From Crambe crambe (lineage: Eukaryota > Porifera > Demospongiae > Poecilosclerida > Crambeidae), in the NCBI GenBank assembly GCA_963924555.1, contig OZ004596.1, forward strand, positions 1,426,001 through 1,490,000: a stretch of DNA of 64,000 nucleotides. Reading direction: 5' to 3'. This document shows, piece by piece, positions 45,365 through 61,087 of this stretch. How positions within the stretch are numbered: the first letter of the stretch is position 1; each line of letters starts with the position of its first letter. Position numbers and translations under genes: made by a program. The notes beneath the pieces were generated by a model that was given only the letters and a program-made list of their open reading frames with translations, did not search any database and had not been told where the DNA came from.

Positions 45365-45968
45365 TCATACTAAAAGAACTGCATTGATGCAGCCATCATT
45401 TTCTGGATTGTTTGTTACTTGTGCATATTTACCTGCAAAATAAAATTCCTATTCAAAAGATCATTACTAAAATCTCTGAAGAAGGAATAGATTTACAATG
45501 CTCCGAGAGAAAATGAAATCAATATCCCTTTAAGATGATATTTTTCACTTACCCCATATTACTTTTCCACTCTGAGTGACCAGTCCCAACTCGCTAATGT
45601 TGACTTCAATGACGGTTCCCTTGGTGATGACCCCCAGCTGGGTGAACATGGGAGACTGAGGGTTCTTCTTCACTCCAATTATGGGAAGGCAGAAGGTTGC
45701 TTTCAACTCGGGGTGAGTCACATGAGCCTTCTTGAATCTCAATCCCATTGGTCGAATGAATCGCTCAAATTTAGGAGGTTTTCTTGTGAATCCTTCACCA
45801 ACATAAGTTACTTTTGTGATCATACGCTTCCATGCCTTTTTCCTTCTCTTGCCCGTACGAAGTACCTTGAACACCTCGTCCTCACCAACAGCTTTCACTT
45901 TTGGCAGTGGAACAGTCCATTTTCCCTGAAAGAGTGATATAGTGCCATTATATATATATATATATAAT

Positions 45969-46045
<77 letters not shown>

Positions 46046-46624
46046 AGCCTTCTCTTTTCTTTTTTGTTTGACCATATTACTAAGTACTTTAGCCCGTGTC
46101 TGTCCTTCTCTGTGGAATCATGTGACATTATCATGAATACCATGTCATGTTGTAGTAAACAACTCTTTAAATCAGCATGTTTCACCTGTCCAAAAGGTAC
46201 GCAGGAACAGCTCCCTTGGGAACGACATCCTCACGCTTGTTCTTTGTCTCTTTCTGCTCATGCATCTTGATCCGCTTCTTTATCTGGATCTTTTCTGCAA
46301 ACCTCTTGCGGTTGTAAAGCTTGGCTCTACATGAGGGAAATATGATAAGGGTATAACCCTCAATATATAAACACCTATTACTTCAATCCATGGAGTTTGC
46401 GGGCATACTCTGCTCTTGCATGAGGTTCTCGTGACTCCTTTTTGCGTCTAAAATCAAAGTTTCAATAAGAACTCTATGACTCTAAGCAAAATCACCCACT
46501 TCTTTTCAAAGTGATCATATCTGTAGCCATGACGTTTTCTGAACTGTTCAATATACTCATTCTGAGGCTGCAAAAAAAAGTTAGATCATCCGAGACATCT
46601 GGAGTTATACTTCATACTTACCAT
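45365..46624 (-). CDS. NSA2: NSA2, 60S ribosome biogenesis factor
   Basis: Multi-exon. The first coding exon carries only the start codon: ATG at 46624-46622 is followed at once by GTAAGT. The next exon begins [20 protein letters not shown], matching the family N-terminus MPQNEYIE. NSA2 is a nucleolar assembly factor needed for 27S pre-rRNA processing in the large subunit. The C-terminal core [39 protein letters not shown] and [20 protein letters not shown] is almost identical to human. The last exon reads [20 protein letters not shown], with its stop at 45365. About 260 residues, as expected. A long GA run (CT on the sense strand) lies in one intron. Confidence 0.94.
45970..46040 (-). repeat. 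(CT)n microsatellite in an NSA2 intron
   Basis: About 35 GA units on the plus strand read as CT on the NSA2 sense strand. An AT dinucleotide run lies directly beside it (45951-45966). Confidence 0.93.
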
Positions 46625-46763
46625 GGTTTATCAAACCATAGATAAACCTGGCAGTGTAAAGAAAAGGCTACTCCACGTGGGAGATATTCTAAATAAAAAG
46701 CACCTATGGGCTTTATTAAAAAATAAACCGTACTAGTGACTTGTGTACTAGTGTGGGACCGGG
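46625..46763. promoter_or_regulatory. Divergent promoter region of NSA2 and SLC30A5 with CACGTG E-box
   Basis: This 139-bp gap holds the palindrome CCACGTGG at 46673-46680, the Myc/Max-type E-box typical of ribosome-biogenesis genes in animals. Occupancy is inferred. Confidence 0.5.
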
Positions 46764-50057
<3,294 letters not shown>

Positions 50058-50286
50058 CAAATTGTCATTTTTAGGGCTAAATTTTTATCACTATTACATG
50101 ATTTTACACTGACAGACGCCAAATAATATTATTATAATTATAATTAAAAAAATATGCCTGTGTCTACAATACTGATGATTGTTGGTTAAAATCTTGATGT
50201 GATTATACAGTACACAGTTAACACACAATAACAAAAGAATATAAATTATTGGGTAAGAGCATCGTCTGTTGTTAAGTACTTTGCAC

Positions 50287-52714
50287 TCATCTTAGCTCAT
50301 GCCACTCGGCAATATGTTTCCCGGGTGTTGCCATGACATCATTCCAGTGCCTAAACTCCTCCCCTGAGCACTGCCCACATATGATGACTTGACCCAGTTC
50401 TTTTTTGCTGGCATAACGGCTGTCGTTCAGCATGGATATGTTCACAGCCACATTCTTCACTTGCAAGGGCTCGACGGTACATGTCAGAGCTTCATTGAAG
50501 ATGGGAGAACAACTCTGAGCCTTCTTCTTGGTCCTCAACCGACCCAAGACCCTGTCTCCACTCACTGTGATCCAAATCTTTGCCTGGACATCTGGGAAGA
50601 GGAATTTTTTTGTAGTGAATCAGATCAAATATTGCACTCACATAGTGGAAAATGGTGTTACTCAAGGCTTCCATAATGTAAACCACATATTATGAAGTGA
50701 TATATGTACTTGCCCTGTGCCATCACCAACTGACTTGTATATAATTCTGTGTGCTATGACATAGCCACTGTTCCCATACCTGTCTCTCGGCTATTTCCTT
50801 TATTCAAGTCCTTTGCCCTCAGAAGTATGACCCCCAACTTCTTAGTGTCTGGAGTGTAACTTATAGAGACAAGGATGGTCCCCAGATTTTCTCTCACCTG
50901 AATCGAGGAAACATGTTAATTTTGTTACAATCATTAGGACCAAAAATCAACACTTAGTGTTTACCAATTACCAAATGTGTGGTCATAATTGCACATTCAT
51001 TTTTGGCCACTTCTTCATAATTAATTCATGATCACTGATTTAGGGCTGTGACATGATTTAGGGCTGTGAACCATTGTGTGAATCATTGTGGAGACGTTTT
51101 TGGGAAAAGGCATGTTTGAGAAAGTGGCCCATTAAATTTTAGATTTCTTCACTGTCACAAACCACCTGTAATAGGTGCATTGAAAACCAGTGTATTGATT
51201 ACTATATATGCCCATTATATAACTCACTAACCCTTAACTACATGCATAATATTATTATGCTAAGCCACAACCAACTTTTTAGGGCTGTCCACTTCCTCAT
51301 ATTAAATTATTATTAATACAACATACAAAGTGGAATTCAAAACTCGTGCACCATTTGCTTTTATAAGCAAGCCCTGGCATTATTACAGTATTAAACATAT
51401 TCACCCATGCAGACAAACTGGCCACACATGCTGGGTCATGAAGTTGTTCTATTAAGGCACTGCTGCAAAATCTCTGTACTCACAGCAAACCCAAGTTTCA
51501 AATTTTATTTCTTTCTCCCTCTTTCTTCTTTCTCTCATTATTGGCAGGATGCCTTCATATTAGCCAGCCTAGTTGGCAATGTTCTTATACTCTTGTATTA
51601 TGAAGGAAAAAAATGGGATTCCATTCATGCCACATACCTTGGGGGGCTTCAGGGGCAAGGTCATCGATGCCTCCCCTTTTACGAACTGGACTTGGACCAG
51701 TGGAAGGTTTGCCAGTCCCAGAACCACATCCTTGCCGTAGGAGCGGTGATCCAACACCTCAAGGTGGAGGTTGGAGTTAATCAATTCTTCGGCACTCATG
51801 GCTTCATACTGCACCACTTCGTTGAAAACGGGGAAATTTTCACGCCGCTGGGTGTGTGTCTTGGTTGTCCTCCGCTGGGGGAGCTCTGGGAGATTTGGAA
51901 TAAAGAAAATCCGGACATAAGGGTCCACTGGAGTTCCGTCTGCGTGATAGGGAAGATTCGATGCTCTCTCGATTTTCACCTTCAATGTTGTCTCATTCTC
52001 TTGGTATGACAGAGCTATGAACAACTCAGCAAGTTCTTCTTCTCTAACAGAGCCACGATGAACAGGGGAGGGGCTAGGGGGTGGTGTCACTCGTGCACTA
52101 CGAGGTCCAGGTGAAGAAGAGAGTCTTGGAGAAAAGCAACCATCTTCAGAAGTGTCAGAGTAACAATCGGTTGATTTCCGTCTGATGTCCAGCGGCTTTG
52201 ATCTGCGGCTACGAGTCTTTTTCCCTTCTTTCTCGGGAGTCTTAGTGGTGCTCTCCTTGTCAACAAAAGGGTATCGTGACCCTGTCACTTCACCCAGCTG
52301 TGCTGCTTCCACATAGTGGGTGGTTGTCCCTGGAATGGGAGGATCACCCATGTTGATCTTTGGTCTCTTGCCAGTGGGGTAGGGCAAACTCATCACTTGT
52401 CCAGTATCTTCTGTGGGTACGGTCTGGTAGCCTCTATCTTTATGCTTAGATCTGTAGTTGAGCCACACCAAAACAAGCAAGAGAATCACCACTGCAGTGA
52501 CAATGATTAAGACCACTGGGAGACCGACTAGTAGAGTGATTCCAGCAGCACTGCGAGTTCCTGATGGAATCGCGCTGCTGGAGTTAGTAGTACTAATGCC
52601 TTCTTGTAGCAGCGCTGCAGTAGGAGAAGAAGAAGCGGACAAACCCTTTACGACGCCACCATTATCACCCATAGTTGCTGGGTTGGGCTCGTAGCTATCT
52701 CTGGAACTAAGCAA
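50287..52714 (-). CDS. Synaptotagmin-like double-C2 membrane protein
   Basis: The first exon is large (51640-52714) and is followed, after an intron of about 740 bp, by three smaller ones down to the stop at 50287. It has a short Ser/Thr-rich N-terminus, one membrane helix (ITLLVGLPVVLIIVTAVVIL, about residues 57-85) and a basic juxtamembrane stretch. A Ser/Pro-rich linker leads to C2A (KVKIERASNLPYHADGTPVD then PYVRIFFIP) and C2B, ending with the synaptotagmin signature HWNDVMATPGKHIAEWHELR. C2A keeps the Asp of VDPY but has Ala at the first ligand position and Arg where a loop-3 Asp is expected (VLDHRSYG). C2B lacks the SDPY motif (RETDVQAKIWI), so calcium binding is probably lost or weak. 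The role is likely membrane trafficking. Start could be the ATG at 52714 or at about 52672. Confidence 0.82.
50903..51639. other. Large intron of the synaptotagmin-like gene
   Basis: About 740 bp, long for this window. I see no gene in it. A short direct repeat (GATTTAGGGCTGTGA) occurs twice at about 51040-51069. The rest is AT-rich and unremarkable. Confidence 0.6.
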
Positions 52715-52980
52715 ACTATAGTCGATTCGCTCTAGATATCTGCAAGTGCTCCGAAGAACATCTACTAGCTACTTGTTGCTACAATAAAAATCATTCCCAC
52801 TTCCTGTTTCGAGTAGAAAAACCACACATAAATTTCCAATGTGTATTATGAGACGTGCAGTGCCAGTGCCTGCAGTCAAAGACATTCTCAATAGCCAAAA
52901 TAATATTCTTTCAAAATGTTTGTTATAGATTGAAACTAAAATTAATCACAGAATGTTATAGCTGTTGTCAATCAATGAGT

Positions 52981-55900
52981 TTAGGGCTTGCAACGCTCGA
53001 CAAATCTCGGGTAGAGGACCACATCCCTGATGTGGTGCCTGGCAAGGATCCAAGTGAGAAAGCGCTCCAGACCTAGCCCATAGCCACCATGAGGACAAGA
53101 ACCATATTTCCTCTGTAGCACAACAGAAAAAAAACTCAATAGTTCAACAACAAAACAGATTGTTTCAGTGGACAAAAAATGCTGACTTATGGATAACAAG
53201 GACCCTGATCACAGCTGTTCTTGGGGTTGATCTTTATGAAAAATAAATTCACCGCTATATCTACTGCCAAAAGAGGCCAAATAAATAGAAACTCTATTTA
53301 ATACCAGCTGTCTTTATTAGCAGTTGGATAGACTAACCCATCTCCTCCACTTGGCCTAAATAGGTCACACTATTACTGAGGAAGACCAATCAGATGACAT
53401 CTATCATGCAAAAGAATGGCTTCTTATGAAGGAGTAACTGAGCATTTTTGCTGCATAAAATAGATACTCGGATTCAACCACAAACCGATGCACTAAGTGG
53501 CCAATTATCAGATAAAACTTTCATTTTATATAGCTACCACCTGTTGATGAAAGACCTTCCAATTCCAAAGTGGAATATGAAAGGGGGGGGGGGTAATGAT
53601 TGCAGGGGGAAGGGCTATTTTCCTCGATGCTCATTCTCACCTGATCAGTATACCAGTAGTAAGGGGTTGGGTCAATCCCTGCTCGTTTGTAGCCATCAAG
53701 CATTTCATCTTCCTTCCATATTCTCATGGATCCTCCTATCACTTCCCCTACACCAGGCACCAGAAAGTCTACCTACAAGATAAGAATATTGAAGGGGGGA
53801 AAATGAACACGAGGAAAAGCATATATCATTGGGGTTTCGAACAGAGGATGTTAACATTATGCTAGCTTTGTCAACCATTTCTGCACCTGGTAGAATAAAG
53901 ATGTGGATATGAAATTCACTGTTGTCACTCTCTATTTACATTAGGGAGAGTTGAAGTTGAGGAAGATGTGAATTGCTTTCCCAAGAGAGATGATTGGGCA
54001 ATGGGGAGATATTTATCAACTGTTGGAGTTGAGAAATCTTAATGCTAAGTTTATTAACAATGCCTAATGAACAGGGCTGGATATTGTAAACAGGATTTTT
54101 TTTTCAAAAATCATGTGATTTAAGGCTTCTCCTTTGGCCTCTGTTACTGTTGACAGGAGAGCATGTCTATAATTATTATGGTGCCACATACTTAAATACA
54201 CATATTTGTTTTTATAATGGAAAAAATACTTGGGGAAAAGCAGACCCGTCATGTGTGTATGTATGTATGTATGTATGTATGTATGTGTGTATGTTATATG
54301 CAAGTGTATGGGGTCTTGTTATTGTTACACACAAGAGCACTTGTCTCAGTACTTACAGATTCAGTGAGTCGTTTATCCTCGGGGCAACGAGGCATGTAGA
54401 AGGACTTGATCTCGGCGGGGAAACGACACAGGAAGATTGGCTGTGAGATGAACAGGAAGGAAAGAGGCAGGGTTATAAACAGGAACATATAGGACAAAAG
54501 GAAACTGGTGATTATTGACCATTGATCGATGTATGGAGAAGATATATATTGTACCCAAACAGAATTCATTTAAATATCTCATCTGTCTGCACTGGTCTAC
54601 TTTGGGAATCCCCTCAATTTCTACCTCATTGATTTGATCTGTCATGGTTCTCTCAGGGGCCTCGGGTATGTCCTCTCCAAACTCATAGTAAGAGCCATCC
54701 TCCTTCTTAATGTCGTGCTCCTTGAGGTAAGTAATGGCTTCAGTGTAGTTCATACGTCTAGATGGGGGGGATCATCCAATAGATCATCCACGGAGCATGT
54801 ATGATTTAGGTTACTTAGCAAAAATAGTCGTTTTAAGTTTGAACTCACTTGAATGGTTTCTTGGGAGCGACAAAGTTCTAGAGAGAGAGAGGTGAAATTA
54901 TTGACACAGAACACTGCACAAAGCAACCTAACTACAAAAAGTTGTAGGAGTAAAATTTCTTTCCCCTCCATTAATCAGTGCATACTGAAACATTAACCAT
55001 ATTGGGATGGGTATGTGATACTTGAAAAATGAGGGACTATCACGATAATTTGTGCATCTTTGATCAAAGCAAGAGCAAAATAGTAGGTAGGTTATGAAGA
55101 TAAAGTATAATGTTCTTTAGGTTGTCACTTACTGGGTTTAACTCCTTGAGCATAGGAGCCAGGGGAGACTTCAAAATCCTGTCGACTACATCACACACCT
55201 ATGGAACAAGGGAAGGGGGTGGTATGGTAGGGGAGTGGCAGGTCACTCTACCACACGGCTTCAGAGGAATCGAACTCACCAAGTCTTCCAGTCGGTCTAA
55301 AAGGCCATCAAAGTTAATGAAAGGACATTCCCCTTCAATGTGGGTGTACTCGGCTACATGACGACGGGTACGAGACTGCTCGGCTCGATATGACATGGCA
55401 ATACAGAACACATCACCAAGAGAGGGCATGCAGGTCTCCAGGTAGAGTTGTGATGATTGGGTCAGGAATGCCTACATAAAACCAGAGGCTTAATTAATTA
55501 AATTTACTACAAGATTCACCATCTAATATGGTTAGAATTAAATTCCTGGAGATTCTAAGCTGTATTTTTGTTTCACTGATGTCTAATGCCATTAGATCAT
55601 CAGTGCGTGCCATGCCATGCCACAGCAATCTGCAACTTTGATGACCCTTACCAAACAATAGTTCTGTGAATTCTATTTAATACCTCTTCTCCAAAGTAGT
55701 TCAGTTTGAAGAGAGTAGCTCCTCCTTCTACCTGTGTCTTCACCATGGTGGGTGGAGTCACCTAGGATCATCAAAAAATGCATACATGGTATGTATGTAT
55801 GTATGTATGTATGTATGTATGTATGTATGTATGTGCAAACCTCCACGTAGCCACGACTGAAATAGTGATCTCTGAAACACTGAGTGATAATGGACCGAAG

Positions 55901-57347
55901 TTTGAATACTTTGGATAGCTAAGAAGAGTAATAATTATGAGATAGTATCATGTTCGTTCACCAAGTGACAGTGTTATGGCCATAGCATAGCCTCTAGCTC
56001 GGCCATTAAACATATAATTATTCAAGTAGGTAAATTTTGACTCACAGTTTCACCCCTCAACATCAAGTGTCTCTGATCCAACTGAATGTCTATGTTAGAT
56101 GACTCGTTAACAACACTCTCCACCCCTCCAGCTGGACTACTGCCCACCAGCTCCCAGAAGTCTGTTGGGAGCTCATGTCCACCAGGTGCCTGCACAATAA
56201 AAGGTTTCTCTAATCTCACAGTTGCCACGTAGCAACCACTAACACAAGCAGACACATGCCACAGTAACCACATGTTAGAAGGGATAAGCAATAGAATCCA
56301 TGCAAGAACAATATGCTACAACCTCCCACAACCTCCCACCACCACAATAATTTTTTGGCATTTCTAATGAATGATGAAAAAACACACAAAAAAACAACAA
56401 AAAAACAAAAAAAAAAACAAAAAAAAACCATAGGGCACTTACATTCTTCCCTTCCGGCACTTCCCTCAAGGTCCCATACATGGTGACAGTGGCCTCTGTA
56501 GAGAGAGTCAAGGCATCATACGTATGGCACTGCTTGTCTGTTAGCACACACTGAAGGAAACCCGTGCCATCTCGAAGAACTATGAATATCAGTGATGACC
56601 CCTGTCGACGGATGTGGTGGACCCAACCGCTAATTTTTATCCTTTGACCTCTATAACCTCCTGCATCTCTTATTTTAATCTGTAAAATGGAATGGATAAT
56701 TACACATACATACATACATACATACATGCAATACATACACATACCATTATTGGAACAGGGAGAGAAGGGTCTTGTTCGATCACAACAGCCCTTGCCTTTT
56801 CCAAGTTCTCCTCTCTCTTTTTCATGTCCTCCTCCTTTAATAACCAACAATAACAACACTACCTCACCCTAGCACACTTTCACTTGCCTGCTTCTGCTTG
56901 GCTTTTTCCAGCTTTCTCAGATCAGCGGCCCATAATTTCTTGTTCTTCTTGAGCTGACTCTGAGAGATTTCTGCCCACCTCTGCAGCACACCATTGCACC
57001 TGATTCACTTTCATACACAGTTAGCCAGCTTGGGCTCACCTCTCCTTCAACTTGGCTGTCCACAAAAAAAGTTGGGAATGGTTCCGAACCAGCGATATGC
57101 ATAGCCTAGAGTAAGGTGGGCATTAACTAGATATATGCGATTTGAATGAATGAGATACTTACACAAAGAATTGTTTTTACAGGTTTACTTTCAGTACCAT
57201 CTCCAGCTTCATCGTTTCCACTACTAGATATGTATAGAGGTTCTGTATAATTCCAAAAAATTGCAATTTATGATCTGTGCAGACATCATGCAACTATCAA
57301 TGTTAAGATTCATGATATTACTCACTCTTTGAATCACCCTCTGCCAT
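52981..57347 (-). CDS. NARS1: Cytosolic asparaginyl-tRNA synthetase
   Basis: About 14 exons. The start is the ATG at 57345-57347 (MAEGDSK, then [20 protein letters not shown] after a short intron); the stop is at 52981. The enzyme is a class II ligase charging tRNA-Asn in the cytosol. The N-terminal eukaryote-specific domain ([15 protein letters not shown]; a Lys/Glu-rich helix [20 protein letters not shown]) precedes the OB-fold anticodon-binding domain ([37 protein letters not shown]). The catalytic core has [40 protein letters not shown] (motif 2 region, [10 protein letters not shown]), [13 protein letters not shown] reading as [13 protein letters not shown], and [20 protein letters not shown] (motif 3). 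Exon order matches human NARS1 throughout. Several introns carry GTAT microsatellites. Confidence 0.95.
53200..53640. other. Intron of NARS1 without further features
   Basis: This lies between the last exon ([12 protein letters not shown]...) and the exon that reads [20 protein letters not shown]. It holds a short G run at 53582-53592 and nothing else I can name. Confidence 0.6.
55789..55834 (-). repeat. (GTAT)n microsatellite in a NARS1 intron
   Basis: About 11 tetranucleotide units. A shorter GTAT array lies in another NARS1 intron at about 54255-54290. Confidence 0.92.
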
Positions 57348-57560
57348 CCCCGATCAGGTCTGTAAAGATTAATTCCGTCACAGATCAGCAGAAGAGTTTT
57401 TGAAGAGTTTTTGAAGAAGATTATGCAACCACTATTGTTGATCATGCGCAGTGGATCGATGATGCAATGCGCAATGGGTGGCGGGAAATTTGAAAAAATA
57501 ATCTCGCGGGCTTTATTTAGCAGCTGATCACAACAATAATATCACGAAGAATTAGTAATC
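57348..57560. promoter_or_regulatory. Divergent region NARS1 / Ser-Pro-rich gene with CDE/CHR element
   Basis: A 213-bp gap. TGGCGG-GAAA-TTTGAA at 57479-57494 is a CDE motif, a 4-bp spacer and a CHR. This is the arrangement bound by DREAM/MuvB complexes at G2/M genes, read in the direction of the plus-strand gene and 66 bp before its ATG. The same bases contain an E2F-like GGCGGGAAA. TGCGCA half-sites (57445, 57468) resemble NRF-1 half-sites. Confidence 0.55.
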
Positions 57561-58392
57561 ATGCTTGCAGCTCGGTCACACCTCTCCACATCTCCCTTTT
57601 CTCGCTGCCCTTCTCCTCTTACCCTCAGCCTAATCCAGGAAGAAAAAAAGGCTGCCTCACAGAATCAGACAGTGCCAATTTCTCCAAGCCTCTCTCCTCT
57701 AGCACAGCACAAAACTTCTACCACCAATGCTCATGTTCTTGTAACTACTACTTCTGGGTCCAAGTCCAAGAAGACACCAGGCAGACACTCACCAGCTCCT
57801 GCTTTAGTCCCTGAAGGCAGTGAGAGTAAAGTATTTTCTGGAAGTCCTCTCCTCAAACAAATTCTTAAAGGTATTAGCTAAAAGCTAGCAGTTACCTTAA
57901 TTTCGTGTATACAGCTTGGAGATTAACTAACACACTTTACACTTTTACAGCTTGGAGATTAACTATCTTTGCTTTTTATTTATAGTTGGACGCAAACGAC
58001 AGTGTGAAGACATCTCCCCTAGTAAAATGAACAGTCCGGCAACCCCCAGCCCAATAGCAACCACCAGCAAGAGATTCTGCAGACACTGCTCCAGTAGCAT
58101 TGATGAAAGCAGTGATGCTGGTGATGGCAGTAGTCTTGTTGTCATGAGCAGAAGCAAAATATCTAGAACCAGAAGAATGCCAAGTAAGCTTTATAAAACT
58201 TTTTTATAATTCATTCTATTATTTTTTAATATAACAGATCAGATGCAAGTTGTTCCCAACTGCAGTCCTGTATCAAATGATAAAGATGAAGTTAGTTATA
58301 GTGTGAGAGATCTGCCTATAAAGAATAAAGACAGAACCAAATTGCTTGACTTGTTCAGTGGAGATGACATATTTGCCCATCATGAAGAGTAA
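57561..58392 (+). CDS. Unrecognised Ser/Pro-rich, probably nuclear protein
   Basis: Three exons: 57561 to about 57870, about 57985-58181 and about 58239-58392, with GT-AG joins in phase. The protein has about 220 residues and I cannot assign it to a family. It is disordered and Ser/Pro/Thr-rich with many S-P sites (SPFSR, SPLTL, SPSLSPLAQ, SPSKM, SPATPSP), several of CDK type (TPGRHS, SPSKMN). Basic patches GSKSKKTPGRH and SKISRTRRMP could be nuclear localisation signals. SGSPLLKQILK and the acidic hydrophobic end RTKLLDLFSGDDIFAHH look like short binding motifs. A CDE/CHR element upstream suggests a cell-cycle protein. The gene call rests on open exons, consistent phases and composition, so function stays open. 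Confidence 0.68.
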
Positions 58393-58542
58393 AAAGATCT
58401 CCTAAGGCTGTTCAATTAGAATATTAGGGAGTTCATTCGAGCTTTCTGTGAGTTCAACTTCAGATTTCTCATCCAATTCTGAATATCTATAATAATTCCA
58501 TCATGATAACTTGATTACTATAACCATCATTATTCATGTTAG

Positions 58543-61087
58543 CTAGCTATAATTAATAATTATGGTTTTGATATACCTGAGTTTCAGATAATTCATTAAG
58601 TGTGTTTCAACACCATTCAAAAGTGATGACTCTTTCTTTCGGTTATTCTGCTCTTCAATTTCATCTGTAGAATTATTAGCACCAGGAAAGGGACACTCCA
58701 TCCAATGACTGGAAATCAAGGGCTTGGACCATAAATTGAATTGAATCAATCTGCAGGCATTCATCTCCCCACTAACATATTTCCCTGGCAGATACATGTA
58801 CAGTGTTATAACTGATATAGCTAGAAGAAAAGCAATAGGAATCTACCTGCAACTAGCAAGTTGTGCCCATCATCACTAAAAGTGCAGTATTTTGGTGATA
58901 GGACAGAGTAACCCATATCCAGTGAAAAGATGTACAAAGCTTCTTGTTGGGTAGGATTCCAAAGCACAAATGATCCATTGACATGAACTGTGGTTAGCTG
59001 AGAGAGAAACAAAATTAAGCATCGTGGATGGCTACATAATATAGTGATCAGTATACATATGTACCAATGAAGGGAGGAAAGGATTCATTTTAAAGCTCAG
59101 AACTCTACTATTTATATCATTGCCACTGGAATTTAAAGTGTCATCACACACTTCTTGCTTCTTTTGGTTGTGTGTCCTGCAAATAACCATCAAAATAGCT
59201 GAATAACTACATTATTGTTAGTCACCCTCTATACCGTGAGCTTATACATATTGCAGGATCATTGCTGTCCATTTCTGTACTGACGACTAGCACTTTGCCA
59301 AGTTCTGTGCCCACTCCCAACATCAAATCACTACTGGTAAAAGAGGGAGAGAACTGGAGAAACTCCAAGGCTGATATTGTATCTGCTGTATTCACACATG
59401 AGACAACTCTAGAACACATACCTGAACAAAAAATGAAGAGGAATTTGATTGTAGCAGAATGGAATTATTTTAGAGTACCAATTTTCATGTTCCATATGAT
59501 GACGACACCACTCTTGAGACCAAGTGCCAGCATGCTGCTGTCTGAAGTGATGCAGCTAGAGACGATGAGACTTGCTTGAGGGAGAAGTCTGCTTGGAGGT
59601 GGAGTGACTTGTTTGCTGGTATCTCCAGAAACCACTGGATATAGAATGAGCTGAAAGTGTCCCTCCCACCATACAGCTATGTCACATGGGGAAGCTGAGT
59701 GTGGTCAACAATCATCAAGTGTGTCTGATCACAAGAATTTAGTGTTTGGTTTCAAATACCTTCCTTCTGTGGGGATTTGTAGTAGAGGAAATGATAGGTT
59801 GGCTGACTCTTTGAGTAGTTAGTAATATTTGCATCCTTGGACACAAAATGCTGGCGTTTTGAAGTGAATAGTCGTCTTCGATTCTCGAAATAGAGATGAG
59901 ATAGGCAGTGCAGCTGTCCCGATGGGAGGGAATTGTTACGCTGATCACAAACACTGCAATTACAGTAATTTTTAAATCTGCATCATTGTACTTACAAATA
60001 AATACCTGTGAAAGACAGTGGAAGGATTTCCTACACATGGAGTGAGAGGTGAAGGAGGGGAAAGGACATAGAGTAGGACTGGTACACCAGGGTTGCTAGA
60101 TTGCTGCATTCACATAGTGTGATAAAGTGAATTATTCTTGCTAACATAGTCAAAATTTAATATTGCATTCAGAATTATAATAGTATTGCTAGTTACCTTT
60201 ACAGATTGGCGTTTTTGCATCTGTGATGAATGGCGCTGAGGTTGTCCTGAACTACTGCTCCTCCTTCCTTCCTTGATATGTTTCACCTCAGAGATCCATG
60301 CCTCCAGAGGGAGTGAGTACACTCCCAGTTTGATGATCTCCTCACCACCACCTCCCTCCTCCTCCTCCTCCTCCTCCTCCTCCAATGGGGAACAAGCAAA
60401 GGTGATACCCAGATGAGAACAGGTGGGGGATATGGTGGTCTCCACAATGGTCGTGGACATATCTTTCAGGAACTAAAGTGCGCCATGACATGATTTTAAA
60501 TTGTTTGAATCTGATAGCATACCTGTTGTGTGATCTCTGTCAATTCAACGAAATTAATCCCAATGTATGCTAAGATCACAACTTCTGCATTTCAAATAAT
60601 AAAATTATTTTGAGTATTGAAGAATCTCTTATTAACCTGAAGCAAGTTGTGCTACTATTATGTCCATTTCACTTCTATGAACCACTGCAAGACCTTGAAT
60701 TTCACTCTTCAATTGCATCTCTAGTGGGTCTTTTGCAGTCTCTTCATCATCCTCATCTTCATTACGATCTTCACTGGCTTTGGATTTAATTGCAAGTACA
60801 CTTGAATTATTCCCTATAAAGAGCACATCTTTTCCATAGCACATTCCTCCATACATATGCCCCCAATCATCTCCACCAATTGCTTCTCCACTGGTGCTCT
60901 CAGGTATCTTCACAGCTGCCAATTCTCTCTCTCTGGCTGCTTCTCTTTCAATAATTTTCTCCCATGCATCCTCTATAAGATCATTCAGAACATGCTCGAT
61001 CATACGATAAGGCTGAGGGAGCCTATCCTGGAACATATCCGGATCTTGGAGGTAGCTCTCAGCATCTATCTCATGCTCAGTATCCAT
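58543..61087 (-). CDS. WDR93: WDR93-like WD-repeat protein (cilium-associated)
   Basis: Multi-exon; starts MDTEHEIDAESYLQDPDMFQ at 61087 and continues DRLPQPYRMIEHVLNDLIED then AWEKIIEREAARERE. This matches the WDR93 N-terminal signature (DPD...LPQPYRMI..L...L.D..WEII.ER). Beta-propeller strands follow in later exons: VLFIGNNSSVLAIKSK, DIIVAQLASG, IIKLGVYSLPLEAWISEVKH, VLLYVLSPPSPLTPC, DIAVWWEGHFQLILYPV, SSMLALGLKSGVVIIWNM, VLSPKYCTFSDDGHNLLVAG and VNGSFVLWNP. An acidic run of about nine Glu interrupts one blade. The C-terminus (NYLKLRYIKTIIINYS) is weakly supported. WDR93 is expressed with axonemal genes; its exact role is not settled. An RFX X-box lies 21 bp upstream. Confidence 0.83.
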
